Shown here: positions 26,401-39,235 of the stretch, piece by piece
How the letters are laid out: every line of letters starts with the position of its first letter
How positions within the stretch are numbered: the stretch's first letter is position 1
NCBI GenBank assembly: GCA_037074765.1
Contig: JBAMDO010000564.1
Span: 496,001 to 560,000, forward strand
Length of the DNA stretch: 64,000 nucleotides
Direction: 5' to 3'
Source: Mansonella perstans
Taxonomy: Eukaryota; Nematoda; Chromadorea; Rhabditida; Onchocercidae
Notes under the pieces: model-generated
Database searches by the model: none
Seen by the model: only the letters and a program-made list of their open reading frames with translations
Told to the model about the DNA's origin: nothing
Translations under genes and position numbers: made by a program

Positions 26401-29400
26401 GTCTCTCAGTTGCTCGTCCTTTAATTATTATTTATTTAATGTGATAAGTAATAAATAAAGAAATCAATAAAGTAATTCATTCTATTCACACAAACATTTT
26501 TTATCATTAAATTGGCAAAAGCGTTTAAGCGTTTTTTTTTTTTTTTTTTTTTTTTTGAAAGGGCAATAGTTAATTTTTATTTTCGAAGTTCGATTTCAAT
26601 AAGCTATTAAATAAAATGAGTTTAATTTAATTAAATTAAGTTTTGATAAGTTTTCGAGAGTGAAATTTAATATTATATATTTACATCAATTTATCGTTTT
26701 ATCAAGTTTTATGACAATTTCCATTATGTTTATTTTCTTTTTTAATCATATTAAATATTGTGTTCTTTAGGAAAAATGAAAAATCATCTATAATTTTTGA
26801 ATTTGAAATTGGAAAAGATAGAAATATATATGTATAGAGTATAGATGAAAAAGTTAATGGACATCAATTATTGAGTATGATTTAACAGTATTTTACAGAT
26901 ATTATAAACTTGATTTGAACGATGTAATGATCATATGAGTTGTTTGAATGTGACAGTGAAAAGAACACACCTCTATAAGTTCTGGCTATCAGATTATCGA
27001 TTAACATGCTTATTTATTTGCTAAAATCAGAAATTATAAATGGAAAAGATTAAAGACCAATTGAAGTTGCTCTTTGAGAGACTGAGAGAGTTATCAAGTT
27101 CTAATTTACTTATTAATAAATTTCTAATTTATTATAAAATATTAAAATTACTTAATCAGTAAGCGCAAATTATAATTGAACCAAAATTGAAAAATGAGTG
27201 ATAAGTGATAATAGTAGTATTATCAGAGACAGTAACGATAAGTGCATCATTGCTTGCATTCAATCTATTCTCGATGATAACGAAACGATTTCTTTCGAAG
27301 TATTTTGCAAGCATAAAGAAATTTAATAATGAAGGTATTTTTATGTGGTAAATTTGAAAATAAATTTTCAAAAAAATTGCATAAATGTAAAAAAGAAATA
27401 AACAGTTGATCGATTTAAGTGATAAATAAATTGTGCAAGTAGCTTCATGCTTCATGCTGGAAAATGAGACCTAAATGTTGTCTTGGTAATGAATGAACCG
27501 ATAATTAATGAAATTTCTATTTTGATGAAATAAAAAAGAAAATTGCTAATGGAATTTTCAGATGTAGAATGCACAAAGAATTTCGACGAATGATTGCAAA
27601 GTACTGAGATAAAATTACAAGCTAATTTAAATAGCGTATGAAATAACGATTTGAATGAATAAGTTAGTAATAATTGATATATTTAGTGTCATTTTACAAT
27701 TCTAATTAAATGATTTTACAAGTATTAGTGGTAGTTTATGAAACAATAAGATATCAAAATTTTGTAATTTTGGCAAAAAATCGTAATAAGGCCAAAAAAA
27801 TTAAACCGTTCTCCATTTAAACGAATGATGTTTACATTTTTCTATCTCGGTTGACAACCGCTTCTGACAAATTCAATCATTTTTGGGTTTGTGTCCTCGG
27901 ACAAATACGGAAATTGATCTCTTTTTCTCCCTCTCTCTCATTTTTCTCTCTCGCTTTTCCCAGTGCTACAAAATTTATACGAGTCTGTACGAATGCTATA
28001 TAAATTTAAAAAAATAGTTTCTACAACTTGGAAAAACCATTTATCTCGCTCTTTTTGAAGTCGATAAAATTGATTAACGTGACGATCTTACTGTCATATA
28101 CTTACTGCTAGAAGAAAGTATCTTACAATTAAGAATTTTCGACCGAACTTTTACAAGGAATTTTGGAAGATGCTAAGATTTACTAACCATTCAGAAGAAA
28201 TAAAAATCAGTGATGAATTTAAAAATGAAAGATTCCAGAATATTTGTAGATTTAATAATCGTATCAATAAATGAACCGAAATAAATAAATAGAATCGTTG
28301 GCATTGTCGTGAATTGTCTAATTTCAAAATTTTATGCTTATTACGATCTGCAAGGAGCTATGTCACCAATAGTAATTGTTTTGCAATGGACGTTTAAATA
28401 TTCTTACTTTCAGTGAACTTAAAACCATCAACTTACTGTTGCGTTGAAATTTTGACAGTTTGATAGTTTAAGCAAACTAAGAATAAATCGCGATTTTTTT
28501 TCTTTATGGTATAGTTAAAATCATTAATGATTGAATTAATGAATACATCAACTTTTTCAGGTTTTCAAGATAGGCAAGATTATTAGTTCAATAGAATGAA
28601 TTGAAAGTATTTTAAACGATATCTGTCCTCGTTAAATGCGCCTTTGCGTACCTATCCATTCTTTGCCTTAAATCCACTAAATCCAAATGCAACATATAGC
28701 CTCTTGCTCAATCCATTAACCACTTAATACTAAACATTCCACGGAGTCAAAAAAAGTCTAACAATAAAATATTCACACAGTCTAACAATAAAATATGCGT
28801 AGGTTTCTTTTCTTCTATTTAATTAAGTGACCCAGATGCGCTTATGTCAAACGAGTATTGATCTGCAAATGATTCTTTTTTCTTTCAGCTATTTCATTCC
28901 TTTAAAAGAATTTTTTCTTTGGAACTTTCTTTCTTACTTCAGATCCTTTTATCAACAACTATTAATCTCTACCTAATTAGTATCATTTGTCAAAATCTAG
29001 CCGAACTGAATTATAACTTTAAATAGTTTTTTCTTTTCCATTACTTCGTATTTTTTATTTTATAAATTCATCTTCTAATTGGCTCCATTTTTTAAATCTA
29101 ACAGTCTCATTTCTTCTATTTTTATGTAAAAAAATTATAAATTATTTTGATGTCCCATTTGTTTGCTCATATCTCTATGAGCATCTGACCAATTTATTGA
29201 CTAATCAATTTACTTAGCCTATTAATAACTTCGCACTAACTTACCTTATTTACTCGATTTAAAAAGTTACACATAGAATAATTAGTTTCAAATTATTTAT
29301 ATATGATCTATAAACTATTGAGTACAAGTTTACTTATCATTGACAGATTTCATACAAGTATATCAAAAGTTTACTTATCATTGACAGATTTCATACAAGA

Positions 29401-31971
29401 AAAAAGAAGTGGTGATTGTTAGTGTTACTTATATACGGTAGTTTGAAAAGAAAATTATAATTGATTGACCCTTTAATTACACTACCAATTAGACTTTATC
29501 TCGATCCATTCAGTAGTTGTGCAAAGTAGATTAAATTATGATCCTAAAAAGCATAATGCATCTCACATATGTTCAAAAAATCGTTTTGGGTTAATTACTA
29601 AGCGGCTTTGATAAAATACAAAACACATGTATTACCGCTTATTAAATAAACCATCAGTATTCTGTCATTAATTAATTAAATATATAGCGGTATCTATAAT
29701 GACAGGCAAAATAAGCAGGAGCATTCATTCATGCAATGCTTTTGCCTAATGATGGTCATTATAAGGATAAAAGTTACTGGAGCTTCTTGACAATCTATTG
29801 AAATATTCACATTGAAAAAAAAAAGCAAAATTATGGCATTCTGTAGAAATGAGAAGGCAGGAGCCCAACGACAATAGATATTAAATGAAAATGTGCCGTC
29901 CGAACTAGATGACAATTGTACCGTTTCGTTCAAAAGTTAAGAGACATGATGAATTAGGAAGAACAATTGCTTCTTCTTCTTCCAATCAATTCCAAATATG
30001 GAAAAGCGAGAAAAAGAAAGTATTTAGTTGATTTGAAATAAAAAGATAACAGTTTTAACAGTTGTAGTAGTTTAAATATTATCAAATTCAGATGTGCAGA
30101 GTGAAATAACGAAATTATTTGAGAAAGGAATGAAGTTGGGACTAATAGTTCAGGTGTTAGTTTAGGTCAGAAAATATCATTTAGAAATATCGAAAAAGAT
30201 AATGGAAAAAGTGAATTTTCATTTGGATTTTCAAATTTTTTCAATTGCTAAGCATTTGATTACGACTAGATTTATCCTACCTAAAAAAAATAATTTTTAA
30301 TCCTAGAAGCCTGGCAAATACATTCAACAGTAACTTTTACCGGAATTAAATATTTTGCCGTTTCCGTTAAATTCCACATTGTTTGCAAAGTTTTGATCAA
30401 TTTTGCATTGAAATTTAGAAAGAATTTGAGGAAAGAGTAAAAGAAGCAAAGCAAAACGCGGAAATAAAATGAACTAAAAGTGAAACAAAAAGTAAACAAA
30501 GTTAACTAAGCCACAACAAACTTCTTGATATGAAATAAACAAATGTGAAAAAGCGTTAGCCATGCATGAAACTAAAATATTTTTAAAAGAGCATTTAAGA
30601 AACTTGACAGAAATTCCAACAAACTATTTGAGTATTAGACTAACAGCGAAAATGTTAATATTTTGGAAAAAAAAAATCTGTTAATTCGACAAGATTTGAA
30701 ATTTGAGTAATTCAATTAAATCTCTGCAATTTACATCTAAATATTCCAACTCTGAAAGATAATAGAAGGGACAGACATAGTAAAGCAGATGGACAAAAAG
30801 CTATTATTATAAACAGAGAACGTTGTATAATATGGGCACTGCAGTTATGACAAGTGAAATAGGTGTCACCGAAAATAACGGGAATGGAAGACTGCTCTCA
30901 CGGAATCGCCAGGAAATCGAAAACAGCTTTGCAACAACAAACATTTTCAAAAATCCAATAAAAGAAGTGTAAATAAATGAAATTAGTGGATAAATGAAAT
31001 ATCGGGGAAATTCAAGAAGGAATTTGTCAAGAATGCAAAGTAGTTTTTGTTGATCGGTCAGATGGAATTTAAACAGTTTTGGCTAATGGTTATTTTAAAT
31101 TGTCCTGGACTAACTGGTTAGATATATATGAGAAATTTTGAACAATTTATCTCGTTTTTACGACCATCAAATCCATTTATTAATAAAAGAGGACAGCGAT
31201 AATCATTGTGAAATGGATCGGTAAGTATCTCTTAAAAGTCAAATATTCCTCTATCAAGCGTCATGGCTTTTATGCGCTAAATGATCGCTAGCTCCTTGAG
31301 TTTTGACCTATTTAAGGAAGGATCTCATTGTAAGTGATAATTTCATAAATTAGGTCACATTTCCTGTTTTAAAAAAGTAAAGGTATATAAATAAGTATCA
31401 CATGTGTATCATATAACCTGCATTATCTTTGCAATCTTAGCAAGCAATATCTGAATTTTTTTTTTTAAGTGAAAAGTTTGTAAGAGAAATGAAAACTGAG
31501 AAATCAAAGAGCCGGGAAGATATTTATAGTACTAACTCTGAAATTTCTTTAGTTTTTCGAAGAAGGAAAAAAATAAAATAAGAGAAAGACAATTTGACTA
31601 CAGCTGCATTACATTAAAACGTTAAAAAAAATTTCTAAAAAAATAAAGGAGAAAGTAAGAGAGATATATAGGAAGTTAGTTCATAATGAGGATAATGTAC
31701 AAAAGCGCCAAAGGAAAGATTGTTTTTCAAATGAACAACGACAGATGGATTGAAATAGAAACAGCTGCGCTTCAAAAAAAAATGGTAACGATGAAAGACG
31801 AAACAGAATTGCAAAAAAGCTGTCCTTTCCGGTCAATAACAAATTTATATTTATTTCCAAAAATTCCACTCGCACATTTGATAAATATCTTTCTAGATTA
31901 TGAGAAATTTTTAAAGTAATTACAATTTAAATAAACAAAATCTATTAAAAAAAGATATGATAAAAGCTAAC
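23496..31971. other. Long non-coding stretch, probable mig-10 intron (about 8.5 kb)
   Basis: AT-rich sequence without a convincing exon. It contains a run of about 24 T at 26533-26556, a pyrimidine-rich patch near 27918-27960, and a 33-bp direct duplication (29326-29398). A 46-codon ATG frame at 30832-30972 has unusually balanced composition but no visible family. If the exon at 31972-32209 belongs to mig-10, the whole stretch is an intron. Confidence 0.5.
29326..29398. repeat. Direct duplication, period about 41 bp
   Basis: Two near-identical copies of a roughly 33-base unit beginning aagtttacttatcattgaca, separated by about 8 bases. It is a simple local tandem duplication with no transposon ends. 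Confidence 0.85.
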
Positions 31972-32209
31972 TGCAGGAGTGTTATTGGCTGAAAGTTCAC
32001 TAGTGGTCAGTTGTTGACAGTATTCGTAAAGTGGAGATGACAGTTGTGATGATGAATATGATTGAAGCAACAATTCCAATCTAGTGAAGTTTTGGAATTC
32101 CACAGTGCACCAGTTCGTATTATCACTGCTAACCGATAACGATGGATTGCAATGTCCAGCTGAATAATAACGTGGACCGGAATTCAGCAATGATGAAAGT
32201 AGTTGGATA
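31972..32209 (-). CDS. mig-10: Candidate upstream coding exon of a long mig-10 isoform
   Basis: A 238-base minus-strand exon is flanked by a good acceptor (aatttcag at 32210) and a donor (GCA before gttagc). It is open in one frame for 79 codons (reading SLLNSGPRYYSAGHCNPSLS and later QSYSSSQLSSPLYEYCQQL) and is less AT-rich than its surroundings. It ends in phase 0, matching the phase-0 acceptor at 23482, so the joined frame runs TPA then MEDQ. It starts in phase 2 and therefore needs another upstream exon. No domain is recognised. The assignment to mig-10 rests on strand, phase and the lack of any other nearby minus-strand gene. Confidence 0.6.
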
Positions 32210-32303
32210 CTGAAATTGTTTAAGTTTTTACAAAATCCTGCAACATAAAAACGAAATCGTTCAAGTTTTTTATGAGTGTATTACACAAATATTATAAAAA
32301 GAA

Positions 32304-32365
32304 AATTATCTCGACTAGCTCAAAAGTTTTTTCAAATTATCTTGACTAGCTCAAAAGTTTTTTCA
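32304..32365. repeat. Two-copy tandem repeat, 31-bp unit
   Basis: Two adjacent copies of a 31-base unit beginning aattatctcgactagctcaa, differing at one base. It lies just upstream of the candidate mig-10 exon on its strand, inside the intron. Confidence 0.85.
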
Positions 32366-35300
32366 CAGAATACTTCCTGGCTTGTACTTTACAGTTTTAT
32401 AGAAAATCGGTAATTATTTTTCTAAAAATTTTAACTTCAAAGCAAAACCCTTTGAAAATTTACTAAGCTAACTAAATCGGTTCTCGAAGCTTTAATCGAT
32501 GTTATGAAGCATAGATAGAGACTCGGAATGAATCATCGGATGAGTAATATATGAGCAGCAAAAGATTAATTATTCGTCGTAATTCATCGTTTATTTTTTG
32601 CAAACCTATGACACATACACAAATGCAATGTATCAAAGATTGAACAACAGTTTAAAATTTAAATTATTCATCAAAATTTTCGGACATTTTAAAAAATGTT
32701 TTTAAGGAAGACCAAATCATATCCTTGCAAAAAATATTAATGAACTATTGATAGGAATATTGATTTATTTCGATGAATAAAATTTCACTTTTAATCTTGC
32801 AATTTTGTGAAAAAACACTGCTGATCATTTATCATTGTTTCTCATATATATATATATATGAGAAAGAAAAACGAATGCATTCAAAATGATTGCTTGATGT
32901 GATAAAATGAACCGAAATGCTTTAAAGGTAACTTTTGCTTGAATTTTCCTGGATAAATAAGAAAGTAAAGATGTAAAAGAAAGGGAACAATGAGTAATTA
33001 GAGATATGAAAAACATGCAAAAAATGCCGTAAGTTGCAGAATAAATATATCAGTACCAATTGCCTACTTCATACTGAATTATCAATGATTTTCTTATCTA
33101 ATTAAATAAACAATGTATTAGTATGATATGGTGCAGATCGTAGTATTTTAACAGTTATATTTTGCTTCGAATATTTTATGTGACACATTCATTGCTAGCA
33201 TATTAGGAAAATCTTAATTTCCGAATTATATTTCGCAGCGCAAAAAACCATAAAATGAGGCCTTAAATTTTTTATTAAACAACAGGCAAATCGTTGACTG
33301 TTTAAATAAACAATGTCAAACATAAATAGCATTAGAAAGGGAAAGAATGCATTTTTTGAGCTAGGCTTTTTTAGCCAGATTAATCTTTTAAACATTTTAC
33401 TAATCTCTAAACTCAAATAACCTAATCTGGCGAAAGCAATATCATGTAAATATTTGCCTACATATGTAAACAGGAAGAGAAATTTCATTACTAAAATTCA
33501 TAATTAATCAAACTCTAGAAAGAATGGGACAGGACTGAAGGCATTCATTCATTCATCTGTATTATAAAATGAAAATTTATTCATTGAAATTCAATGATTT
33601 TCACAACTGCATTTGAGATGGTCCAGCATGTCTATTGCTCTTTCACTTCTGTCCAGTCACGCGATGTTGTCTTTTCAGTTCATTGAATGCACTAACATGC
33701 CTTTCTTGTCCCGTACTTTAAAATCCCAAATATTGCATTGAAATGTTTCCTGAGAGAAATTTACATTATTCCATACCAGACAACATTCGTAAAAATGAAT
33801 TTCAGTTGTCCTTGCGAATTTTAGGCAGTTTGCATTTCTTTTATTAAAAACAAAAGCAAAACTAATAATTTTGAGATTTATTTTAAATATTGAGGATTAA
33901 AATATTTATCAATCATTGCGATTAGATATGAATTTTCAGCTCATTAAAAGAAAAGCGTAATAGAAACATTGGTTAATTCCTTCTGATTTATTTCATTTCA
34001 ATTTAGCAACAGTCTTAATCGGAGTGATTGGAAATATTGAGAATTCAACAATTGAAACAGAACTGTCTCCTTTCATCTTACAAATAGAGAAAATTTTGAA
34101 TGTTTGATTAAATTTTTCCCGGATTATTAATGCAAAAAAGTAATGAAAAATGAAATCCTGAAATTTTGTATCAACCTCGAGGAAAAAATTTCGTTTATTC
34201 TCAACAGAGCACAGTAAGTCGATAACAGAAGTGGAAAAGAGATGATCGAATGAGTGGAAAAGTAAACAAACATTCAGTTAAAGGATGAGTAAAAAAGACA
34301 AACTAAGGAGAAAATACGAATTAAAACTAAAAAGTCATCAGCTGTGCATAAAGAAATAGGCATTATATCTGTAAGCTTAATTTCAAATATCTTCGATTAA
34401 CGGTTGGAAAGTAAATAAAATAAATGCTAAAAATGAAAAGATGAAGAAGACAGAATGATGGTTAATCAAAAAGAATAAGAAGGGAAAACCTTTTTTGGCG
34501 GCGACTAATTGGTTGATGATAACTGATGAGTAGGGAAATTTAATTTAATTGGTTAATTGATCGGGCACACGAAAAGTTATTATTTAGTGAATAGGTAGCA
34601 ATTAGTTTCATTTTATTTGTAAAAAATTAAATCCGCATCATTTTAATGTTTTAAAACGGATCCATTATTATTAAGTTTTCGGAGAACATTACTCAATTGT
34701 ATTTCCAATTCCATTACAGTTTCATTCATTTCCATTTAAATTGATATTCTGAAGCGGAAATTCATAATACTAGTGATTTATTACTCAATATTGAATTTTC
34801 ATAAATCTTTATGACGTTTTTAACAAAATTCATAAACTAAATAAACTAAGCTTATAACAGGAATGAAAGCGGAAAATCAAAATTTGCATTTTAATCAGCT
34901 AAATAGATTGTTGAAATGCAGCATTAACAAAAGATAGCAATTAAACCATTTATGATTAATTGGCATGCACAACATTGCAAGAATATCTTCCATACAATGG
35001 TAATAAACGGTACTTCATCTTTCAAGTACTGCTTCAATGTCAATGAATGCAAAAATGTTTTAAATGAAACTTAAATGACAATAATTTAACCAAATTATAA
35101 GCAATATAGATTGAGATTCGCCCTTTTCCAGAACGAGCAATAGTAAGAACGAAAAACAAATGATGTAAAAAGCGATATATATTTGGAAAGAAACACTGGA
35201 ATCTCTTCAATCATATTCAAAGGCCAGAGAAAAGCAAAAAAAAAATAGCTCAATGTAATAGAAAAGTCAATTTTTATCAATGGAAACAATAGGACAGCAC

Positions 35301-35398
35301 ATCCATTTTTAAAATAACGTTATAAGCCTGAAAAAATGACTTTTTCTTGACAGACAAATGCACTTAGGCACGGACACACCACAGACACAGATGCACAG

Positions 35399-35455
35399 AT
35401 ATATATATGAACTGATACATATATATATGAACTGATTATATATGAACTGATTTAT
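35399..35455. repeat. Short tandem repeat, about three copies of an atatatgaactgat unit
   Basis: The words tatatatgaactgat, tatatatgaactgat and tatatgaactgat occur in succession with small spacers. A simple-sequence expansion. Confidence 0.8.
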
Positions 35456-36220
35456 TAATACAATCTGAATGATCTTTTATCCGTTACGTATTTCCTTATG
35501 TAAGTTTACGTAAACTTATTAAGTGTCAGACTTGCAGGTTACTATAAGTATCGAATTAAATATCAATAAATATTACAAGGCAAGAAGTTAGTGAACGAAG
35601 CTAATTAGAATAGATCGTTTGGTAAAATATTAGCGTCGCTGTATTGAAATTTCATTACAAAATGCTTAATTTTAATTTATAAAATGGTCAAAATTTGAAA
35701 AATGATAATTACCGCAGCACTATGAATACGTATGTCCAGCTCTAATCGGAGTAAAATGATTAAATTGAACGGACCTTAAGAAATGAAAAGGATTAAATTA
35801 AGAAGGAAATTTCCGTCGCTAATCCCTCATTGAGATTCTCCTATGGTAATAGTTAATACAAGTATGAAATAAAGGCAATTTTTGGAAATACTTATTTTGC
35901 TTGATGGCTTACTTTAATTTGATTGCAATTATTATGATTGGCTAAATTTTCACATTTCACAAGCCAAATGATCAAAACTCAAAAATTAGCAATAGAGTTG
36001 CAAATGTACAACATGCATGATGCATCGTTTTACAATCAACACTGAAAACTGCCGTAGAATTGCAAGCATTTAAGTGCAATAAGATGAAAAACTGACCAAT
36101 TTTCACTTTCTAACTACACCAGACTGACAAGTAATTACTTAATTGTAAGCCAATATTCATATGTTTATCAATTAAAATAAAGTTCTCAAGAAATCATAAT
36201 TTAAATGTTTATGTTAACAG

Positions 36221-36387
36221 TATGGTATGTTGTGCATTTTGTGTCGCTGGCTTCCCTCACTTGAGGAATACATGGCGCTTATTAGTCGAGCAAATAAACA
36301 ATCAACAAGTAATCAACAAGCAATGTACGTTATATGTGCGATAGCGACCATTGACCCTCAATGCTATCAATATATGAAGAAGATAAG
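36221..36387 (+). other. Isolated exon-like open segment, plus strand
   Basis: A good acceptor (tgttaacag) precedes 55 open codons with less AT-rich composition (reading LCRWLPSLEEYMALISRANK and later AIATIDPQCYQYMKK), followed by a possible donor (ATAAG before gttaat). The minus strand is closed by stops. I found no partner exon and no family. It could be a remnant, an exon of a nested gene, or chance. Confidence 0.25.
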
Positions 36388-36879
36388 GTTAATTAAGTAC
36401 TTACACTCATCATCCCTCCTTTCAACTATTCTTTATATCGTCCATATAATTTACATATTAAGTATTTGGCACAACTAAACTCAGTATTCGTCAACAATAT
36501 ACATTCTAATTATCATCATCATCATCATCTAATCATCCCATTAATATGCAAACTATCACTGATCAAACCAATCGATAAGTTATATTAAAACAATAAGGTA
36601 ATTTTCATTATAAATTTTAAACTTTTTTTCTTCTGTCTTAATTCATCGTAATAATTAAATTATCCAATTCAAAATTGGAAAAAAATTAAGGTACAAAAAT
36701 TAGATTGGAAATTTACAATTGCTTGGATGTAATAATGCAGAAAATTTTTCTATGGATGTTATAGAGATTTTATTAAAATTTTCGGAAAGGAAATTTTGAT
36801 AGGAACATTAGATTGCAATATAATAATTCAGTTTTTACAACATGGAAATACTCGTTTCTTCTTTACACAACACATGATT

Positions 36880-36903
36880 ATAACTAATTATTTAATTAGT
36901 TAT
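36880..36903. repeat. Perfect AT-only palindrome, 11-bp arms
   Basis: The arms ataactaatta and taattagttat are exact reverse complements around a tt spacer. Such short AT palindromes are expected by chance in sequence this AT-rich. Confidence 0.8.
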
Positions 36904-38974
36904 GTGATGAAAAAAGAACCGAAAAATAATTCCTTCGAAAATTTTAAGAAAATTTAAAATTGTTTATCAAGGCAGAGATAAATCAGTAAAAGAAGTAGAC
37001 TTATAACTTGCATACCGCCGATGGGTTCATGCTAATTACTCCATATAAGGTCCTCCTCCATGCTTTAATTTTTTTTACTTTTTCAGTTTTTTAGGAAACA
37101 AACATAAAAACTTTACAGTACTACCAAGTAAGTAGTACGGTTTACCTGTTTGCACAGAAGTGTTACAGGAGACCAACAGCTGAAAAACTTTATGATGTAT
37201 CGCAATATGTTACAAGTGCAGGAGGATGACATAAATCAACTGAATTCATCCACTTCACAAAGCATTAGAAAGATATAGTTTATTGAAATTCGCAATAATA
37301 TATTCAAATTTTAATAGAACATTTAGAAGAACTTTTGTGAAGTTCTAAATTTTTAATTTGAGCTATCAAACCATTGATTTTGTATCATTAACAAAAGCAG
37401 CTACTAATTAATTTTCCTGCAGTTAGGTGCTGTGAAATCCCGAATAATAATAGCAAAAGATCCTGGAACACTCATGACTTTATTGAAGTTGTAAGTGAAA
37501 ATTAAATGAAGTTACAAGTGACATATAAAACATATCGGAATGGAGAACAGAAAGCAATCATGAAAATGCAATTTATAATTCTAAAAATGATCGGTATAAA
37601 AATTCAGAAGTCTTTAAGATGATAAAAACTTAAGAATGGTAGTTAAATCTTGAAGAAAATGTCTTAAAAATCAGATGAATGAATGACTGAAAAAGTTTAG
37701 TACAACGGCGCTATTCCGACTCAGTTTTCAATATTTTCTGAACCACCTCATTATTACATCGACATTTGGTTTCGGAGTTTTAGAAAAATCCCTTTGTAAT
37801 TTTTGTTATATCCGATTAATTATTTAAGAACAAGTGATTTAAAACACAAATATAAAAAGTCTTTTAAAATAGAGGCCATTTTTAACCAAGAATCAGTTTA
37901 ACGCTGATAAAAAGTGCAGCTTTTCTAAAATCGAAAGCTGAAACTAAGCAATTAGCCAACTTGCGAGTGGAAATAATTAAATGTTATCAAGGATTTATCA
38001 TTTAGAAGATCTTTCTGGATCAATCGTACAAAATGAACACTTTAAAATGATTCTCAGCTAATGCAAAAAGAAAAAAGGCGCCAAATGTTTTCCCAAAATT
38101 TAATGGCATGAAAATTAGCAAAAATGACAAATAATTTTCTTTTTATGCTCAGTAAATGAAATGATAAAAAAATTATACTAATGGTAGAGGAAAAGAAAGA
38201 AGAGAAAAGTTTAAAATGATCAAGAAAAATTGCATCTATTGCTGTCCTTTTTTTACATTAATTTTAATTACTTCATTTGCAGCTTTAACAGCACAAGACT
38301 GAGAATTCCAAGATGAAACAAATGTGCACGAAGAAAAGTATGGAAAGGTATGAACAGATGTATCTTTTGTACTTAACATTGATATGACATAAATCATTGA
38401 ATGAAACAACTGTTATATCTCGACGAAATGCTGAAAGAAAAGGATAGAGTATTTGATAATATTTGACGTATTTGGAATGAAAATAATCTATTCTATAAAA
38501 AAAAAATTTCAGCAACATAAAATTTATACTGCTCGTCGCATTTTTATGAGTCTTTCAACAAATTTGAAATTAGAACTTTGGTCATTTTTCAACCGAATTG
38601 ATTTTAAATTGAGGATTTTAAATAACTTATTTGATAAGAAACTGATTAAAAATGAAGAGAGGAATAAAAATGAAATGAAAATGAACAAAGACATGTTAGA
38701 GTAGATGATGCATGAAACTTACTGGGTACTGACAGTTTTATCTATGTTGAACGATTAATGATAATGATTTCTTCATCATTATCATTGATTAATCTGGAAG
38801 ATACATATCCAGAATAGGTATTATTCCTTTTTGTTTAAGCTTTACTTTGATTGCTTTCAACATGTTTCAAATCGGCTTGATCGGAAAAAATCAAATAAAT
38901 GGAAAGAAATGTAACGGGAAAAAGACATATGGTGAGAATAAGAAAGTATAATTATAGTTCACAAATGGTAATGC

Positions 38975-39235
38975 ACAAATATGCTCATATCTATACTCTT
39001 ATCAATCCGCGCCTGTATTCAAGCTTATACTCATAGCTGTACACACGCACAAACCGACACTTATACAAATACCGGCACCGGTATCTACGTTCATACATAT
39101 GCCTGCACCTATATCAATACCCATGTCCATCTTATTGAAATACCTATACTCGTATCTATATCCATATTCATAACTACTTATATTCATACCTCTATCGTAT
39201 ATTCATAAAAATATGTGCTATACCCATAGCCATAC
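38975..39235. repeat. Degenerate hexanucleotide (tatact/catacc-like) repeat array
   Basis: About 260 bases of diverged six-base units such as tatact, catagc, aatacc, ggcacc and catacc. It is markedly richer in C and C/A dinucleotides than its flanks. Because the period is six, frames stay open on both strands (38981-39208 plus, 39002-39187 minus), which explains the overlapping pseudo-ORFs rich in Tyr/Thr/His and Gly/Tyr. It is not the nematode telomere unit TTAGGC. Confidence 0.75.

Noticed and set aside
26533..26556. Long T run, possibly a retroposon poly-A tail on the minus strand
   Set aside because: No target-site duplication or element body can be seen beside it; simple homopolymer is enough.
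27156..27455. 99-codon minus-strand frame rich in Phe, Ile and Tyr
   Set aside because: Composition is typical of chance openings in AT-rich intron sequence; no splice context or family.
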